Positions 45,401-55,613 of a stretch of 64,000 bases of DNA are shown in pieces; position 1 is the first letter of the stretch; each line of letters begins with the position of its first letter. A model generated the notes under the pieces. The model was not told where the DNA came from and made no database searches. It saw only the letters and a list, made by a program, of their open reading frames with translations. This stretch comes from Oscarella lobularis (taxonomy: Eukaryota > Porifera > Homoscleromorpha > Homosclerophorida > Oscarellidae), in NCBI RefSeq assembly GCF_947507565.1, contig NC_089187.1, positions 310,001 to 374,000 on the forward strand. Direction: 5' to 3'. The position numbers and the translations under genes are program-made.

Positions 45401-47326
45401 ATTGAAACCGCGTAAGGCGACGGATGAAGAATTGAAGCGAGTTCACAGCGAGAATCACGTGCAATTGTACGGAAGCCCCATACAGCATAAAATGCCACTG
45501 GAAAGAAAGCAATCCGGTGAGAAAAATGTGGAAAAAATTATGAGGCAATGCCAATAATAGACAAAAAAACGCAGGCGGACGATCAAGTAATCCCATGAAA
45601 TCTTTGCGTCGTTTGCAGTGCGGTGGATTTGCGGTAATTAGAAATTTATTATTCTGCATCTGAGACTTATACTCTTAGACAAAGCTTTATTTTTTTAATT
45701 TATAGGGAGGGGAGGGGACCCTAGGCTTCATATATTGATTCTCTCTCTTCTAAAGGTGGATGACGATACGGTTTGGAATGATGCTCACACATCTAACGCA
45801 GCCAGAATAGTTAGCATCAAATAACTCTAATAACGTCTATTTTTACCCACGTTTCCTTCCTTCTTCTCCTTCCCTCCCAGGCGGCTGGCTCTGTTATTGA
45901 TTTGGCTCTCAGTGTTGCCAATGGCGACCTTGAGGTGAACAGGGTTCTTTTCCTGGAAGAGAGACGCGTTCCTATGCTAATGACATTCCGCGCGTATTTT
46001 TATCCAGAATGGATTTGCAGTGGTGCGGCCTCCCGGACATCACGCGGAGTCTCAACAGCCAATGTAATTAATTAGCGCCTGGATGCAAGGCGGCGGTTAA
46101 TTCTATTAATTAATTAATTAATTAATTAATTCAGGGGCTTCTGCTACTTTAATAACGTGGCTGTCGCCGCGAAAGCCGTTCTCGCGAAAACTCCCTTAGA
46201 AAAAGTCGCGATTATTGATTGGGTGCGTTCGAATTCAAGGAATCGATTGCATAATTTATTGATTATATATCCACAGGACGTTCATCACGGAAATGGAACG
46301 CAGCACGCTTTTCTCGACCACCCGGACGTCTTGTACATATCAATACATCGGCACGACGGCGGGACCTTTTTTCCGGGCACCGGTTCCATGGACGAAGTGA
46401 ATCAATAAACTAGATTCAATTAAAACATACATAGAAAATTAATTCTAGGTGGGGGTGGGAGCTGGGATGGGTATGAACGTTAATATCCCGTTCAGCGGGG
46501 GCCTCAATCCGCCGTACGGGGATCCGGAATATTTGGCGGCGTTTCGGGGCATTGTGATTCCCATATTGAGCCAATTCCGTCCCGATATCATACTCGTTTC
46601 AGCCGGCTTTGACGCGTGCATGGGTCACGCGCCAAATCTAGGTGGATACTTGGTTACACCGCAATGTAGGAAAAAAATAATCTTGGGGTATTAATTGAAG
46701 AATAAATACTTTTTGTCAGGTTTTGGGTATATGACTAAGCAATTAATGAGCGTTAGTAACGGGAAAGTTGTACTCGCTCTCGAAGGAGGGTAGGTCTCCT
46801 CAGAAAGAGAGTACTCGTGCTTATTAATCCGTTATTGATTATTAGCTACGAATTGAAAACGATTTGTGAATGCTCGGAAATCTGTCTCAAAGCTCTCCTA
46901 GGGAAAGAGGTAGGAAATCCCATCGCGTTTTAGACGAATACTATTGGGAGGGTCCCCCTTCCAGATTCCGCCCGTGCCAAGCGATAATCTAAAAAGTCCA
47001 CCTCACGATCAAGCAATTAGCATATTGGATCAATGTCGATTGACTCAATGTGAGATCTTTTTCCCCTTCGACCCGACCCCTCCTATCTCCCTTTTTGATG
47101 TCTCTCCCCGACAGCCCCGCATTGGGAGTGCATGCTTCGGCGCGATGTGCTCCTCTACATCAGCCAATCGGCAAACGAAGCCGAGCAATCCCAACGCGAA
47201 TTTGACACGGTCAGCGCACTGGCACGGCTCTCAATGCAAGGGAAGCAATTGGCGGCGGCGGCGGCGGCGGGAGTCGACGGCGGACGGCCAGACCTTTCTC
47301 ATCATTCCATGACTTCTTCTCCCTAG
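42403..47326 (+). CDS. HDAC4-like: Class IIa histone deacetylase (HDAC4/5/7/9 type), 19 exons, 981 aa
   Basis: Class IIa HDACs are signal-regulated co-repressors that shuttle between nucleus and cytoplasm. Nineteen exons from 42403..42770 to 47115..47326 join to 2,946 nt with consistent phases. In order: a segment resembling the MEF2-binding helix ([13 protein letters not shown], about 68-80); the 14-3-3/NLS region FPLRRAESEPDI with Ser159, then [16 protein letters not shown]; a poly-Gly run of 12-14 (43425-43463); a Gln/Glu-rich coiled coil (44641-44876, about residues 440-515); the deacetylase domain from about 530 ([53 protein letters not shown]); and a C-terminal export-like motif [12 protein letters not shown]. 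The catalytic-position residue is Tyr863, where vertebrate class IIa enzymes have His. Upstream exons may exist. Confidence 0.93.
43929..44270. mobile_element. Two MITE-like units in an HDAC intron, pogo/Tc1-type ends
   Basis: Seen: two tandem related segments, each with CTAGGAGG(T/C)GTGGTCAG followed by TACAGTGGAACCTCTA-GTAACGGACA at 43973 and 44141. The second is closed at 44251-44266 by TAGAGGTTTCACTGTA, the inverted complement of TACAGTGAAACCTCTA, giving a 126-bp element with about 16-bp terminal inverted repeats ending in TA. No transposase is present. TIRs starting CAGTGGAACCTC resemble those of pogo-like Tc1/mariner elements; that link is from memory. A fainter relative starts near 43830. 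The right end lies 4 bp before the HDAC exon at 44271. Confidence 0.7.
45063..45082 (+). repeat. 20-base poly-G tract in an HDAC intron
   Basis: Seen: an uninterrupted run of about 20 G on the coding strand, 65 bp upstream of exon 45148. It could form a G-quadruplex in DNA or pre-mRNA. Length in an assembly may be inexact. Confidence 0.8.
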
Positions 47327-47908
47327 CAATAGCAGTCCACTGCAGAACTCTTTTAGCCATAGTGATCATTATGACGTGTAATGCAAGCAATCTTTGTAGC
47401 GTAGCTAAGCTGTATCTAGACATAGGCTCGGGTTATGACGTCATTTTATTAATTTGCTAGTTTTTGGATTTGAACTGTAGAGAAAAATGAAACTATTACA
47501 ATGAACTACAATGACGATTGATGACTCTCTTCCTTATTTATTAGCAACAATGGGTGAGTTATGACGTCATATTTGGATATAATTAAATTTAGTTTTCTTT
47601 ATCAACCGAAAATAAATGACTGGCTATGACGTCATTTTATTTATTCGGCTAGCTGTTTGAAATTATAAATTATGGCAATCATCACTCCTCCAATGAAAAG
47701 CAGCGGCAATACTGTACGTGTACTGATCGCGTATAGAACGGCATTTTAATTTTAGAATTGAACCTTCTCATTAGTTATTGTGACCGTGAGTCATCCTCCC
47801 CTCCTCTCCAGGGGATGGAGTTCGCAGACATAATTTCATTAGTCGAGCTATTGGAATTCATTATTCGCCTCGCGTTGTGTGCAGAAGCAGGGGTTCGAGC
47901 GACGCTCC
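47327..47908. other. Intergenic region between HDAC and EAR receptor
   Basis: AT-rich; the word TATGACGTCATTTTATT recurs near 47430, 47563 and 47622 (TGACGTCA is the CRE/ATF palindrome). No gene seen. The last part (47818-47880) has an open frame continuing toward the receptor exon and may be 5' UTR. Confidence 0.45.
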
Positions 47909-49914
47909 ATGTCGACGCACAGAACGCAGACGCCTCCGCCGCCCTACACCGGCTACGCGTCGCGAAACGCGCCACACGCGGGCATCCTCCGGCGGACGGG
48001 CGGGGGCTGCACGACCGTCGCAGCGACGCGCGTCTACGCTCCCAACGCGGGAGTCGCCGAAATTGAATCGCGCGCAACGACAGCGGCGTCGACTCCGTCG
48101 CGACGACAGGCGGAGACGAAGCCGAGGAGAACGGCGTCCGGCGGCGGTAGTCTAGCGACGTCGAACAGCGGGCCGTTTATGACAAAATTGACGTGTGCCA
48201 TGCTCGTTATTGCGCTTCTCGTCTCGTGCGCTGCATTCGTGTTGGCCCTAGTCACTCTAATGACGACGACCAAAAGCACCGTGACGGCGGTAAAGATAAC
48301 GACGATACGCGGTAGTGCAACGTAAAGCGGAATGTTGATGATTAGGGCGAGAGCAAAAAGGAAACTGACGATGAGGTTGGCACGACGCCTCGCCGTCTAT
48401 GAGAAACTCGATTGGCGGTGTTTTATTTCCCTATAAGGTTTCGGAGCTGGGCGTCATAAACGACGATTGGGTGCGGTTGGAGAATTTTTTTTGTGTCGTC
48501 TGGGGAGGTGGGGTCCGTTTCGACAGCGCCTCTAGCGGTGTTTGCTTACCCTTAGGCGAGCAAGACGAAGATTGAGGAACTGGAAGCGGCTCTGGAAAAA
48601 ATGCAGACGTTGGAAAAGCGAATTAGTTCGATTGAAGAAACGGTGAGATAAATTGGGAAAATTTATTGCGTTAGAGAACGGTGATTTCGATTTCTAAGGT
48701 TCGGGAAATGGGGGAAGAGCTGAGAAAACAAAAGAATGCCAGCAAGGTACAGTACAAAATTCCCCTCTGCGCACTGTTCTATACTCAGTCTGTGTTTTTG
48801 CGTAGACTTGCTCGTCGTCAAAACGAGGTACGTAAATACGTATATTCTTATTAGTTCCATGATCATGGCTTCAGAGTCTCGTATCTTCAAACTTTCCTCT
48901 GAGCTTCCCAATAGTGGTGCAGCCCATGACGTAGAACCTTTCACCATCAATGGCGATTATTACATTGCAGTTGCCAAATACCGAGTCCATACGGCCGACT
49001 CAATCATCTATAAATGGAATGGCGCTGGCTTTGATAAATATCAAACAGTTCCTACTTCTGGCGCTTTCGATTTGGAAGCGTTTCACGTCAATGGGAAAGC
49101 GTATCTAGCTGTAGCCAATAATAAGAACGAGACGTCAAATTACCACGTTGCTTCTGTCATACATCAGTGGAATGGAACTAGATTTGTTCCTTTCCAAACT
49201 ATACCGACTCACGGTGCGACAGCCATCAAGTTTTTTGACATTGATAACACACAATTTCTGGCCATCGTCAATGCAAAAGCGACAGTAAATTCTCTCATAA
49301 TCCGAAAATGGAACGGAGCGGAATTTGTAGCGTTTCAAACTCTAAACACTTCCACTGCTTATGACGTAGAACATTTCGCGATAGACGGTAGAGATTATTT
49401 GGCCGTGGCAAATCACCGACGATCCAATCGACCGGGCTATAGCACCAATTCTCACATCTACGAGTGGAGTGGCTCCAAGTTTGAAGAGTATCAGACTATA
49501 CACGTAATTGGTTCAAAAGACGTCCATGCGTTCAGCGCAGGCAACCGGCACTTCTTGATTTTTGCAAACCATTCACACACCAACGAGTCGAGTCGCAGTC
49601 GCTCGATGATCTACGAGTGGAAGTCTAGTTCAAAGCAATTCGTTTCGTCTCAGATCATTCCAACGAATGCGGTGAAATGGACGTCAGCCGAAATAGACGA
49701 AAATCTCTATTTATTTTCAGCCGAATGGGATTCGAGAGACGGCAGCGGTAAAGCTCTGTCTGGGATGTACAAGTGGACGACACATTTTTGCCCGTTTCAA
49801 CGTTTTTCAACAAGAGGGGCTCGGATCGTGAAACCATTTCGAATCAGTCACACAACGTACATGGCAGTAGCTCAATCGCGCGCAAGAACGTGTCCCATTT
49901 ACGAATGGAAATAA
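47909..49914 (+). CDS. Type II membrane protein with coiled-coil stalk and seven EAR (EPTP) repeats, 525 aa
   Basis: EAR/EPTP repeats form the seven-bladed propeller of LGI proteins, TSPEAR and ADGRV1 and serve extracellular binding. Seen: exons 47909..48289, 48556..48642, 48699..48746, 48806..48827 and 48875..49914 total 1,578 nt. An N-terminal cytosolic region of about 90 residues contains QTPPPPYTGY. A TM helix (LTCAMLVIALLVSCAAFVLA) is followed by a heptad-rich stalk (KIEELEAALEKMQTLEKRIS). Seven repeats follow with the W-N-G ... F..FQT.P pattern (YKWNGAGFDKYQTVPT, HQWNGTRFVPFQTIPT, RKWNGAEFVAFQTLNT and so on), closing with CPIYEWK at the C-terminus. ATG 47909 is chosen; the frame also extends upstream to GTG 47879. 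Likely a cell-surface receptor or adhesion protein; ligand unknown. Confidence 0.85.
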
Positions 49915-49933
49915 ATATATGATAACCATTAAA

Positions 49934-51720
49934 CTACATAGTATTCGCCGGTTCGTCATCGTCATCTTCCCTTTCTTCTCTTGGAAGCTGTTCAATATCG
50001 GACAGAAGTTCTCTAGCAGCAGAGCTGACCTGCAGAAAGACATCGTTTCATATATAGACATGTCTTTTTGCAGTTTCTGCTACCTCTGGGTTCCTATTCT
50101 TAGTAAGAGATCCTAGGAGATCAGATGGAATCTATAGCCATAGAAAAAATCTAAGTGCCTATAAGTAGTCAGAGTCTACGCGTGCACGGACAGCTCTGAG
50201 TGCTTCTTGAGTGTAAAACTTAGACTTGGGCTCTAGCAATAGAGATTGAAGGAGTCTAGAAAGGGCTAGTATTGATATATAGACTTGAAGAAGGCGCGCA
50301 CTGACCGTAGACAATTAGTAACGTTCTCGGCATCTTTGCTGCCTTTTTATAAATCCGAAATCAACGGTTGTATTCGAGATTTTATTTACGTATTTACCCT
50401 TTAATTGGCCTCCTAGAATTGACAAGAGCTCGCTCTTGCTCGTGAGATAGTCTAGTCCGTTTCGATTGATACTGCGCTTCGTATATATAAGATTATAGTT
50501 TGAGCTCAGTATCAAAATACCTAACGTTGTATAGCCCCATAAGAATAAGGCTAAATAGTGCGATTTTTTAAAATTAAAACTCGTCGATTTAGCAAGCACC
50601 TAAGTTTACTTTTTCAGTCGAGAACTGCAGCACATTTTATCCGACGACGTCGCCACGACGGGGCCGGCGTCTCCCCGGGCCGCCGGACGCGTCGGCGCGT
50701 CGCTCAAAGTGCGAATCATGCAATCGAGCACCGTTCGACCGCTCGCCGACGTCGCGAGAAATTCTCGTCCCGACGGAGAAGCAGCAATGTCTGTGAAAAA
50801 AATTCTACCGTGCCGGTTTTTTTTCAAAAAAAAATATTCTCTAATTGCACTCGTAATTATTCCGCAGAGAGACAATATGAATTGTCCTTCGTCGGATTGA
50901 TCTGCCGGAAGTCGTAGCGGATACGTCGCCAAGCAGCTCGTCATGGTAACGACGATGACGTCGAAAAACGATTCGACCATAGTCTGAACATAAACCAATT
51001 AATTAATTAATTAATTAATTAATTAACCCAGCGTTATGTCAAATAATTCGTATTATTTTTTTACTCCAGATAGAATTGCGTCGACGCTGCTCTCTATCCG
51101 GGAAAGACGCCAGAGAAGTGTGCACGCGGAAGCGCCCATAGTCGAGCAGAAATTCGATTGGTCGGCTAATTGTTCTCTAAGTTCCGATATCTCGCACTGA
51201 GAGTACACGCGACGTATAGAATAAATATTAAATTATATATTATTTTACCTTTGCTGCGTAATTTTCCTAATTAATTAAATAATTGATTGATTGATTTATG
51301 CTCGTTGATTTTTATTTAATTATTAGGTACCTCTTTTTGTTTTTCTAATTCAGCTTGGAGAACGTCTATGCGTTTTTCGGCGTGTTTTTTCTCCTGCTGT
51401 AACGCTAATACTTGCGATCGTCGAAAATGTAATTCTTAGACAATTTAATAATTTTATTTAATTATTCGTAATCTGGGGAAACCTTGCTCGTATTCTCGTC
51501 CTTTTGATAGAGCCCGGATGTGACGTTTTCCAGCGATCTACGCGAGGATTCAAGAGAAATGGATCGGTGTACAGTGGTTTGCTCGACTTTGGGAAGAAAC
51601 TCTTTCATCTGCATGACTTCTGTGACGAGTCGTTCGAGTTCGCGCTTCGAGACGATGACGTTATCGTGCGTAAAAGTGCGCGCGAGCGACGTCGATGATT
51701 CGATTAATCTGCCCACGTTT
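49934..51720 (-). CDS. HSF2BP: HSF2BP / MEILB2-like meiotic protein, multi-exon
   Basis: In mammals HSF2BP (MEILB2) carries BRCA2 to meiotic double-strand breaks. Seen: 51462-51714 encodes VSKRELERLVTEVMQMKEFL, which closely matches the family N-terminal coiled coil (DLERLTTEVMQIRDFLP-type). Further coiled-coil exons lie at about 51060-51410. 50606-50998 encodes the armadillo-like domain (MVESFFDVIV, DQSDEGQFILSLCGIITSAI, GREFLATSASGRTVLDCMIR). The last exon 49934-50029 reads SSAARELLSDIEQLP and ends DEPANTM. The exact start is not found: the frame at 51714 begins without ATG, so a 5' exon must lie upstream, perhaps near 51780-51933. The stop codon is 19 bp from the stop of the convergent EAR gene. 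Confidence 0.8.
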
Positions 51721-51931
51721 GCGCTCAGCTGCGACGTCTAAATGGGACGTCTACGAGGCGACAATTAGACAAACAGAGCTAAACTGACGACGCAGCGCAG
51801 TTCCTCTTTCGTCTCCATCTCTTCCGGAGCCTATGACTGAATTCCCGTTCATTGGCTTGTTGATGTCACGTGATATCGCCTCGCACTGGGCAGATTCGAC
51901 CGATCTGTCTTTCGCTTCCGAAGTATAGGAC

Positions 51932-53723
51932 ATGAATCACGGCATCGCAAAGCAGGACTACGTTCGCTTACTCGATGGTCGAACGACGGTAATCTCGTCG
52001 TCGCAGCCGTTTGCACGTCTTTAGAGGCGCCTTCTCTCCTCCGCGTTTAGCGCAAAGTTTTCTTCGTTCTCCGAAGTATCACGTTGTCTGGCATTCCGTG
52101 TTTGGAGATCTATCACGGCGTCGATAAACGGGAAATCAACGCGCACGAACTCGTCTCCGTGCGTCGAATCGGGCCGAGACGACTGCGAAAGAAGACCTCC
52201 CTCCGCTTGCAAGTAAACGCATACCCGGAAAAAGGGCCCCCACCGCTCGATTCTCCATTGTCTAGCTGTGCTGCGTGTCGGAACCGATAACTACAATTGT
52301 TTTCGATACGGAAGAAGATCAAAGAGACTGGGAAGCGAAAATAAATGCGATTTTCTTCGAAAGCCTTAGTACGTGTGGAAGCCCCGCCCCCGCCCCCACC
52401 CACTCAATCCCCGGGAATTATTTCCTGCTTTGTAGAATCGTTCGCTATTTTCGTCGCTCGCTCTTCCGATCGCGTTCCGACGAGCGACGGCATGGTCGAA
52501 GCGACGCTCGAGATATGGAGTCGCGATCTCGTCGTATCGAGCGCCGATCGCGATCGATCGCCGCTTCACAAGATCTCGCTGCGCGGCATCGACGGTTTTT
52601 CCGTCGTGCCCGGTCTGCGCGACACCAAAGAGATCCTCATTCGCTTTCGCACGTACGATGAAAGAAATCTAAGAAGAAAGAAAAAAAGTAGCGCGCGCAA
52701 TTCGGTTTCCTAGGCTCCCAGCGGGATCAGTCGGCGAACTGTGCTTCTGGTCAAAGCACTCGCACGATGTCGTACTGGCATTGGAAGAAGCGCTGAAACA
52801 TTGTAAACGAACAAAAGATAGATCAGACAGCAGTGCTGCTGTTTGCCCTACGACACCAAAGCGTATGTATCAATTGGCAATATTTTAGCACGCGCGTTAG
52901 TGGAACCCTCTTTATCTTCTTATATGCAGGACCTTCGATGAGAAGGTTTCGTCGCTATAACTCCGAATCGGATCTCACAATTGAAGAGGAGTCAAAGCCA
53001 CCACAGGTCATGTATCATACAATAGCGCCATCTTCTCACTCACCCAATCAGTCCGCGACCATAAAGAAAGCAATACCCCTTCCTCCTCTAAGTAAACGCG
53101 TAAATCGACTGACAGATGATGGCGACTATGCTTTCATCAACGAATTCGGCATGAGAGAGAGAACGGTCCAACGCGGAGACTATAGCTACATAGACGTTCT
53201 TCGAATAACGCATAGTTGCAGTCCCCCGCCGATTTCGATGGGAAATTATCCGCAATTGAGTAGGTCTTTTGTGACTGAGAGCAAGGTGAAGAGGCAAGAG
53301 CAACGACTGCCTTTGCCAACTCCGAGACCCGTCGATACCTTACCTCATCCGAACCAAGAAGAGGAGGAGGAGGAGGAGGAGGAAGAGAAAAAGAAGCACG
53401 AATATTTAGAGCTATTAGATTTCTGTGATGACGATCATGATGATGATGATGAGGAAGAGGAGGACGAGGACGATGAGGATGAGGACGATTACGAAGTTCC
53501 TCCTGACGAGGAGTCTGGAGAGGACGAGGATGAGGACGATTATGAAGTTCCTCCTGACGAGGAGTCTGGAGAGGACGAGGATGAGGACGATTATGAAGTT
53601 CCTCCTGAGGAGTCGGTAGGGGATGAAGATTACGAAGATATTGTCATGGAATCTGGCCAAGGCAACGACGCTACAGAGCCCACATACATGAATTTCACGG
53701 AAGACGTTCCGCCCGTAGTATGA
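51932..53723 (+). CDS. DOK-like docking protein (PH + IRS-type PTB) with DYEVPP repeats, 6 exons, 493 aa
   Basis: DOK proteins are membrane-recruited tyrosine-kinase substrates that dock SH2 proteins. Seen: exons 51932..51988, 52051..52212, 52266..52368, 52436..52652, 52714..52862 and 52930..53723 total 1,482 nt. PH domain: DYVRLLDGRTTRKVFFVLRS, CLEIYHGVDKREINAHELVS, ending FDTEEDQRDWEAKINAIFF. PTB domain: ATLEIWSRDLVVSS, ISLRGIDGFSVV, ELCFWSKHSHDVVLALEEAL. The C-terminal exon is intronless and disordered, with many tyrosine motifs: MYHTIAP, DYAFINEF, DYSYIDVL, EYLELLDF, three DYEVPP units in acidic repeats (two full 18-residue repeats), DYEDIV and YMNF, which fits the Grb2 YxN motif. Which kinase acts on it is unknown. 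Confidence 0.82.
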
Positions 53724-53905
53724 GTGTAGATACAAAGTGTTTTTGGCGCGTTTCCCTAGGGATGTCTAGATGCGATACATAATCGATCTTAGAGAGTTTC
53801 AATACAAATTTCATTTTTCTCCTGGAAAACCCTCCCCCTTACTTATGCTAGGATACAAAAAATGCACACAAAAGTTAATAGTTAATCCCCCCTGAGTCAT
53901 ACACA

Positions 53906-54562
53906 TCAAATGACTTTTTGCGTGTGCAGAACGACTAGCGTTATGACGCCGGCTATAATGAGCAATACGACGACGAGCAAAATTATCCATTTCTTATTCT
54001 GCCACCACATCTTTCGCCTCAGCTGAACGCTCGACTTTTTAAACGAATCGGCCGAATGGGCCAATTCTTCGGTCTTTCCGACCAGCACTTCGATTTTTTC
54101 GCCGCGTTCGAGAACCTTGTCGATATTCTGCGTCATGATGCCCTTCACTTCGTCGATTTGATCCTGCAAGGCGCCCAATTGGCCGGGCATGCGTTCGACG
54201 TTGAAACGCTGCATTTGTTCGGCGAGAACGTTGGAGAAATCGCGACTGAGCTCGTAGGCGTTCGCCGAACGCGCGCGTTGGCGAAGATTCGTCGATCCCG
54301 ACGTGAATCGGCGTTTTATTTCGAATAGGAAGCCGAACGCCTGACTGCGTCGGTAGTCGCGACCGGCGAGGCACATGTAGATGATTCCGTCTTCGATTAC
54401 GACGTGGAAAAGGTGTTCGTCGGCCGTGTACGTGATTTTCGCGTCTTCGACGGCGAGACGCGCGAGAACGCTCGCGGCGATCGTTTCGAAATTGCCGCTC
54501 ATGTCCGTGTGATCGCATAGGATCGTCGGGCCACGAGCTACGACCGAATAAACGATGGACAT
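53906..54562 (-). CDS. VAMP7: VAMP7-like longin R-SNARE, intronless, 218 aa
   Basis: VAMP7 is a longin-domain R-SNARE for fusion at late endosomes, lysosomes and the plasma membrane. Seen: one open frame from ATG 54562. Longin domain residues 1-115 (MSIVYSVVARGPTILCDH, HLFHVVIEDGIIYMCLAG, AFGFLFEIKRRF). SNARE motif about 125-185 (LGALQDQIDEVKGIM, NIDKVLERGEKIEVLVGKTE) with the zero-layer Arg in VLERGEK, then a C-terminal TM anchor (WIILLVVVLLIIAGVITLVV) and a short lumenal HTQKVI. Length matches animal VAMP7 (about 220 aa). No introns, unlike most neighbours, so an ancient retrocopy or intron loss is possible. It is 107 bp from the first 14-3-3 gene, divergently arranged. Confidence 0.93.
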   Translation of the reverse strand: MSIVYSVVARGPTILCDHTDMSGNFETIAASVLARLAVEDAKITYTADEHLFHVVIEDGIIYMCLAGRDYRRSQAFGFLFEIKRRFTSGSTNLRQRARSANAYELSRDFSNVLAEQMQRFNVERMPGQLGALQDQIDEVKGIMTQNIDKVLERGEKIEVLVGKTEELAHSADSFKKSSVQLRRKMWWQNKKWIILLVVVLLIIAGVITLVVLHTQKVI

Positions 54563-54607
54563 CGCGATCGACTACGAACGACACCAAATAAGGTCAACGA
54601 AATGACG

Positions 54608-54669
54608 TTATGCGCATAGTTATGCACGCGCGTTAACACCGTCACGAGAACAACGCGAAGGAACAAACA
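54608..54669 (+). promoter_or_regulatory. Upstream element of 14-3-3 gene A
   Basis: Seen: TGCGCATAGTTATGCACGCG followed by CGTTAAC, 30-60 bp before the start codon. It is related to the elements before copies B, C and D, but with GTTAAC in place of GCTAACGAG. Confidence 0.55.
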
Positions 54670-55428
54670 ATGTCCGCGGATCGATTCGTTCACCTGGCAA
54701 AAGTGGCCGAGGCAGCCGAGCGCTACGAAAACATGTCAGATTTCATGCGTCAATACATCGAAGCCAAGCAGGGCGATCTGACGGGGGAAGAACGCAATCT
54801 TTTCTCAGTCGCCTACAAAAACATCGTGGGAGCGCGTCGCAGCTCCTGGCGCATCATTAGTAGCGTTGAGCAAAAGAAAACCGACGACAACGAGGTGGCA
54901 TTGGTGAGAGATTATAGGAAGAAAATCGAAGAGGAGTTGGAAAAGGTTTGCAATGAAGTCATCGACCTCCTCACCGATTCGTTGATACCGAGCCAAGAGA
55001 AAAGCGACGACGATGAAGCAGCCGTTTTCTATTTGAAAATGAAGGGCGATTATTATCGCTATTTGGCCGAAGTGGCCACACAGGATAACAAAGATGAAGT
55101 CGTTGGCAAATCCAATGAAGCCTATGATGGTGCGTGGGAGAAGGCAAAGGAAAAATTGAAATCGACGCATCCGATTCGACTCGGCTTGGCTCTCAATTAT
55201 TCCGTCTTTCATTATGAGATTAGGAATAAGCCGGATAAGGCATGTAAGCTGGCAAAAATGGCGTTTGACGACGCAATTGCCGAGTTGGATCAGCTGAGCG
55301 AGGATTCTTATAAGGATAGCACGCTCATTATGCAGTTGCTCAGAGATAACTTGACGCTCTGGACATCTGATCAAGAAAGCGGTCAAGAGGAAGATCCTCC
55401 TGCAGGAGAGGCTGCTCCTCAGTCCTGA
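54670..55428 (+). CDS. 14-3-3 protein, tandem copy A, intronless, 252 aa
   Basis: Seen: single frame from ATG 54670 ([20 protein letters not shown]). Family landmarks: [20 protein letters not shown] (Lys and Arg of the phosphate pocket, plus a Ser-Ser pair at the dimer-interface site), [52 protein letters not shown], and an acidic variable tail. It has the QxVxE-like EEVDD segment lost but otherwise standard length (245-255 aa). Shares an exact 147-bp block with copy D. First of four head-to-tail copies spaced 146-185 bp apart, each with its own upstream element, so separate transcription is likely. Confidence 0.96.
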   Translation: MSADRFVHLAKVAEAAERYENMSDFMRQYIEAKQGDLTGEERNLFSVAYKNIVGARRSSWRIISSVEQKKTDDNEVALVRDYRKKIEEELEKVCNEVIDLLTDSLIPSQEKSDDDEAAVFYLKMKGDYYRYLAEVATQDNKDEVVGKSNEAYDGAWEKAKEKLKSTHPIRLGLALNYSVFHYEIRNKPDKACKLAKMAFDDAIAELDQLSEDSYKDSTLIMQLLRDNLTLWTSDQESGQEEDPPAGEAAPQS

Positions 55429-55582
55429 GAAATAGACTACGTTCAGTTGCTTGTGTTGTGTCGAGGAGTACGTGATTGTGTGTTTTCGTTCACCGGATTT
55501 TTTCGTTGTCTGCCTATATACGATTGTGACTTCAATAAATTCATTGAAAAGAGCATACGGGGGAGGGGCCGGCATACCTGAT

Positions 55583-55613
55583 ACACGCGCGCTAACGAGT
55601 TCACGCAGACAAG
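55583..55613 (+). promoter_or_regulatory. Upstream element of 14-3-3 gene B
   Basis: Seen: ACACGCGCGCTAACGAGTTC 10-30 bp before ATG 55614, the same word as before copies C and D, in otherwise different spacer sequence. Confidence 0.6.
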
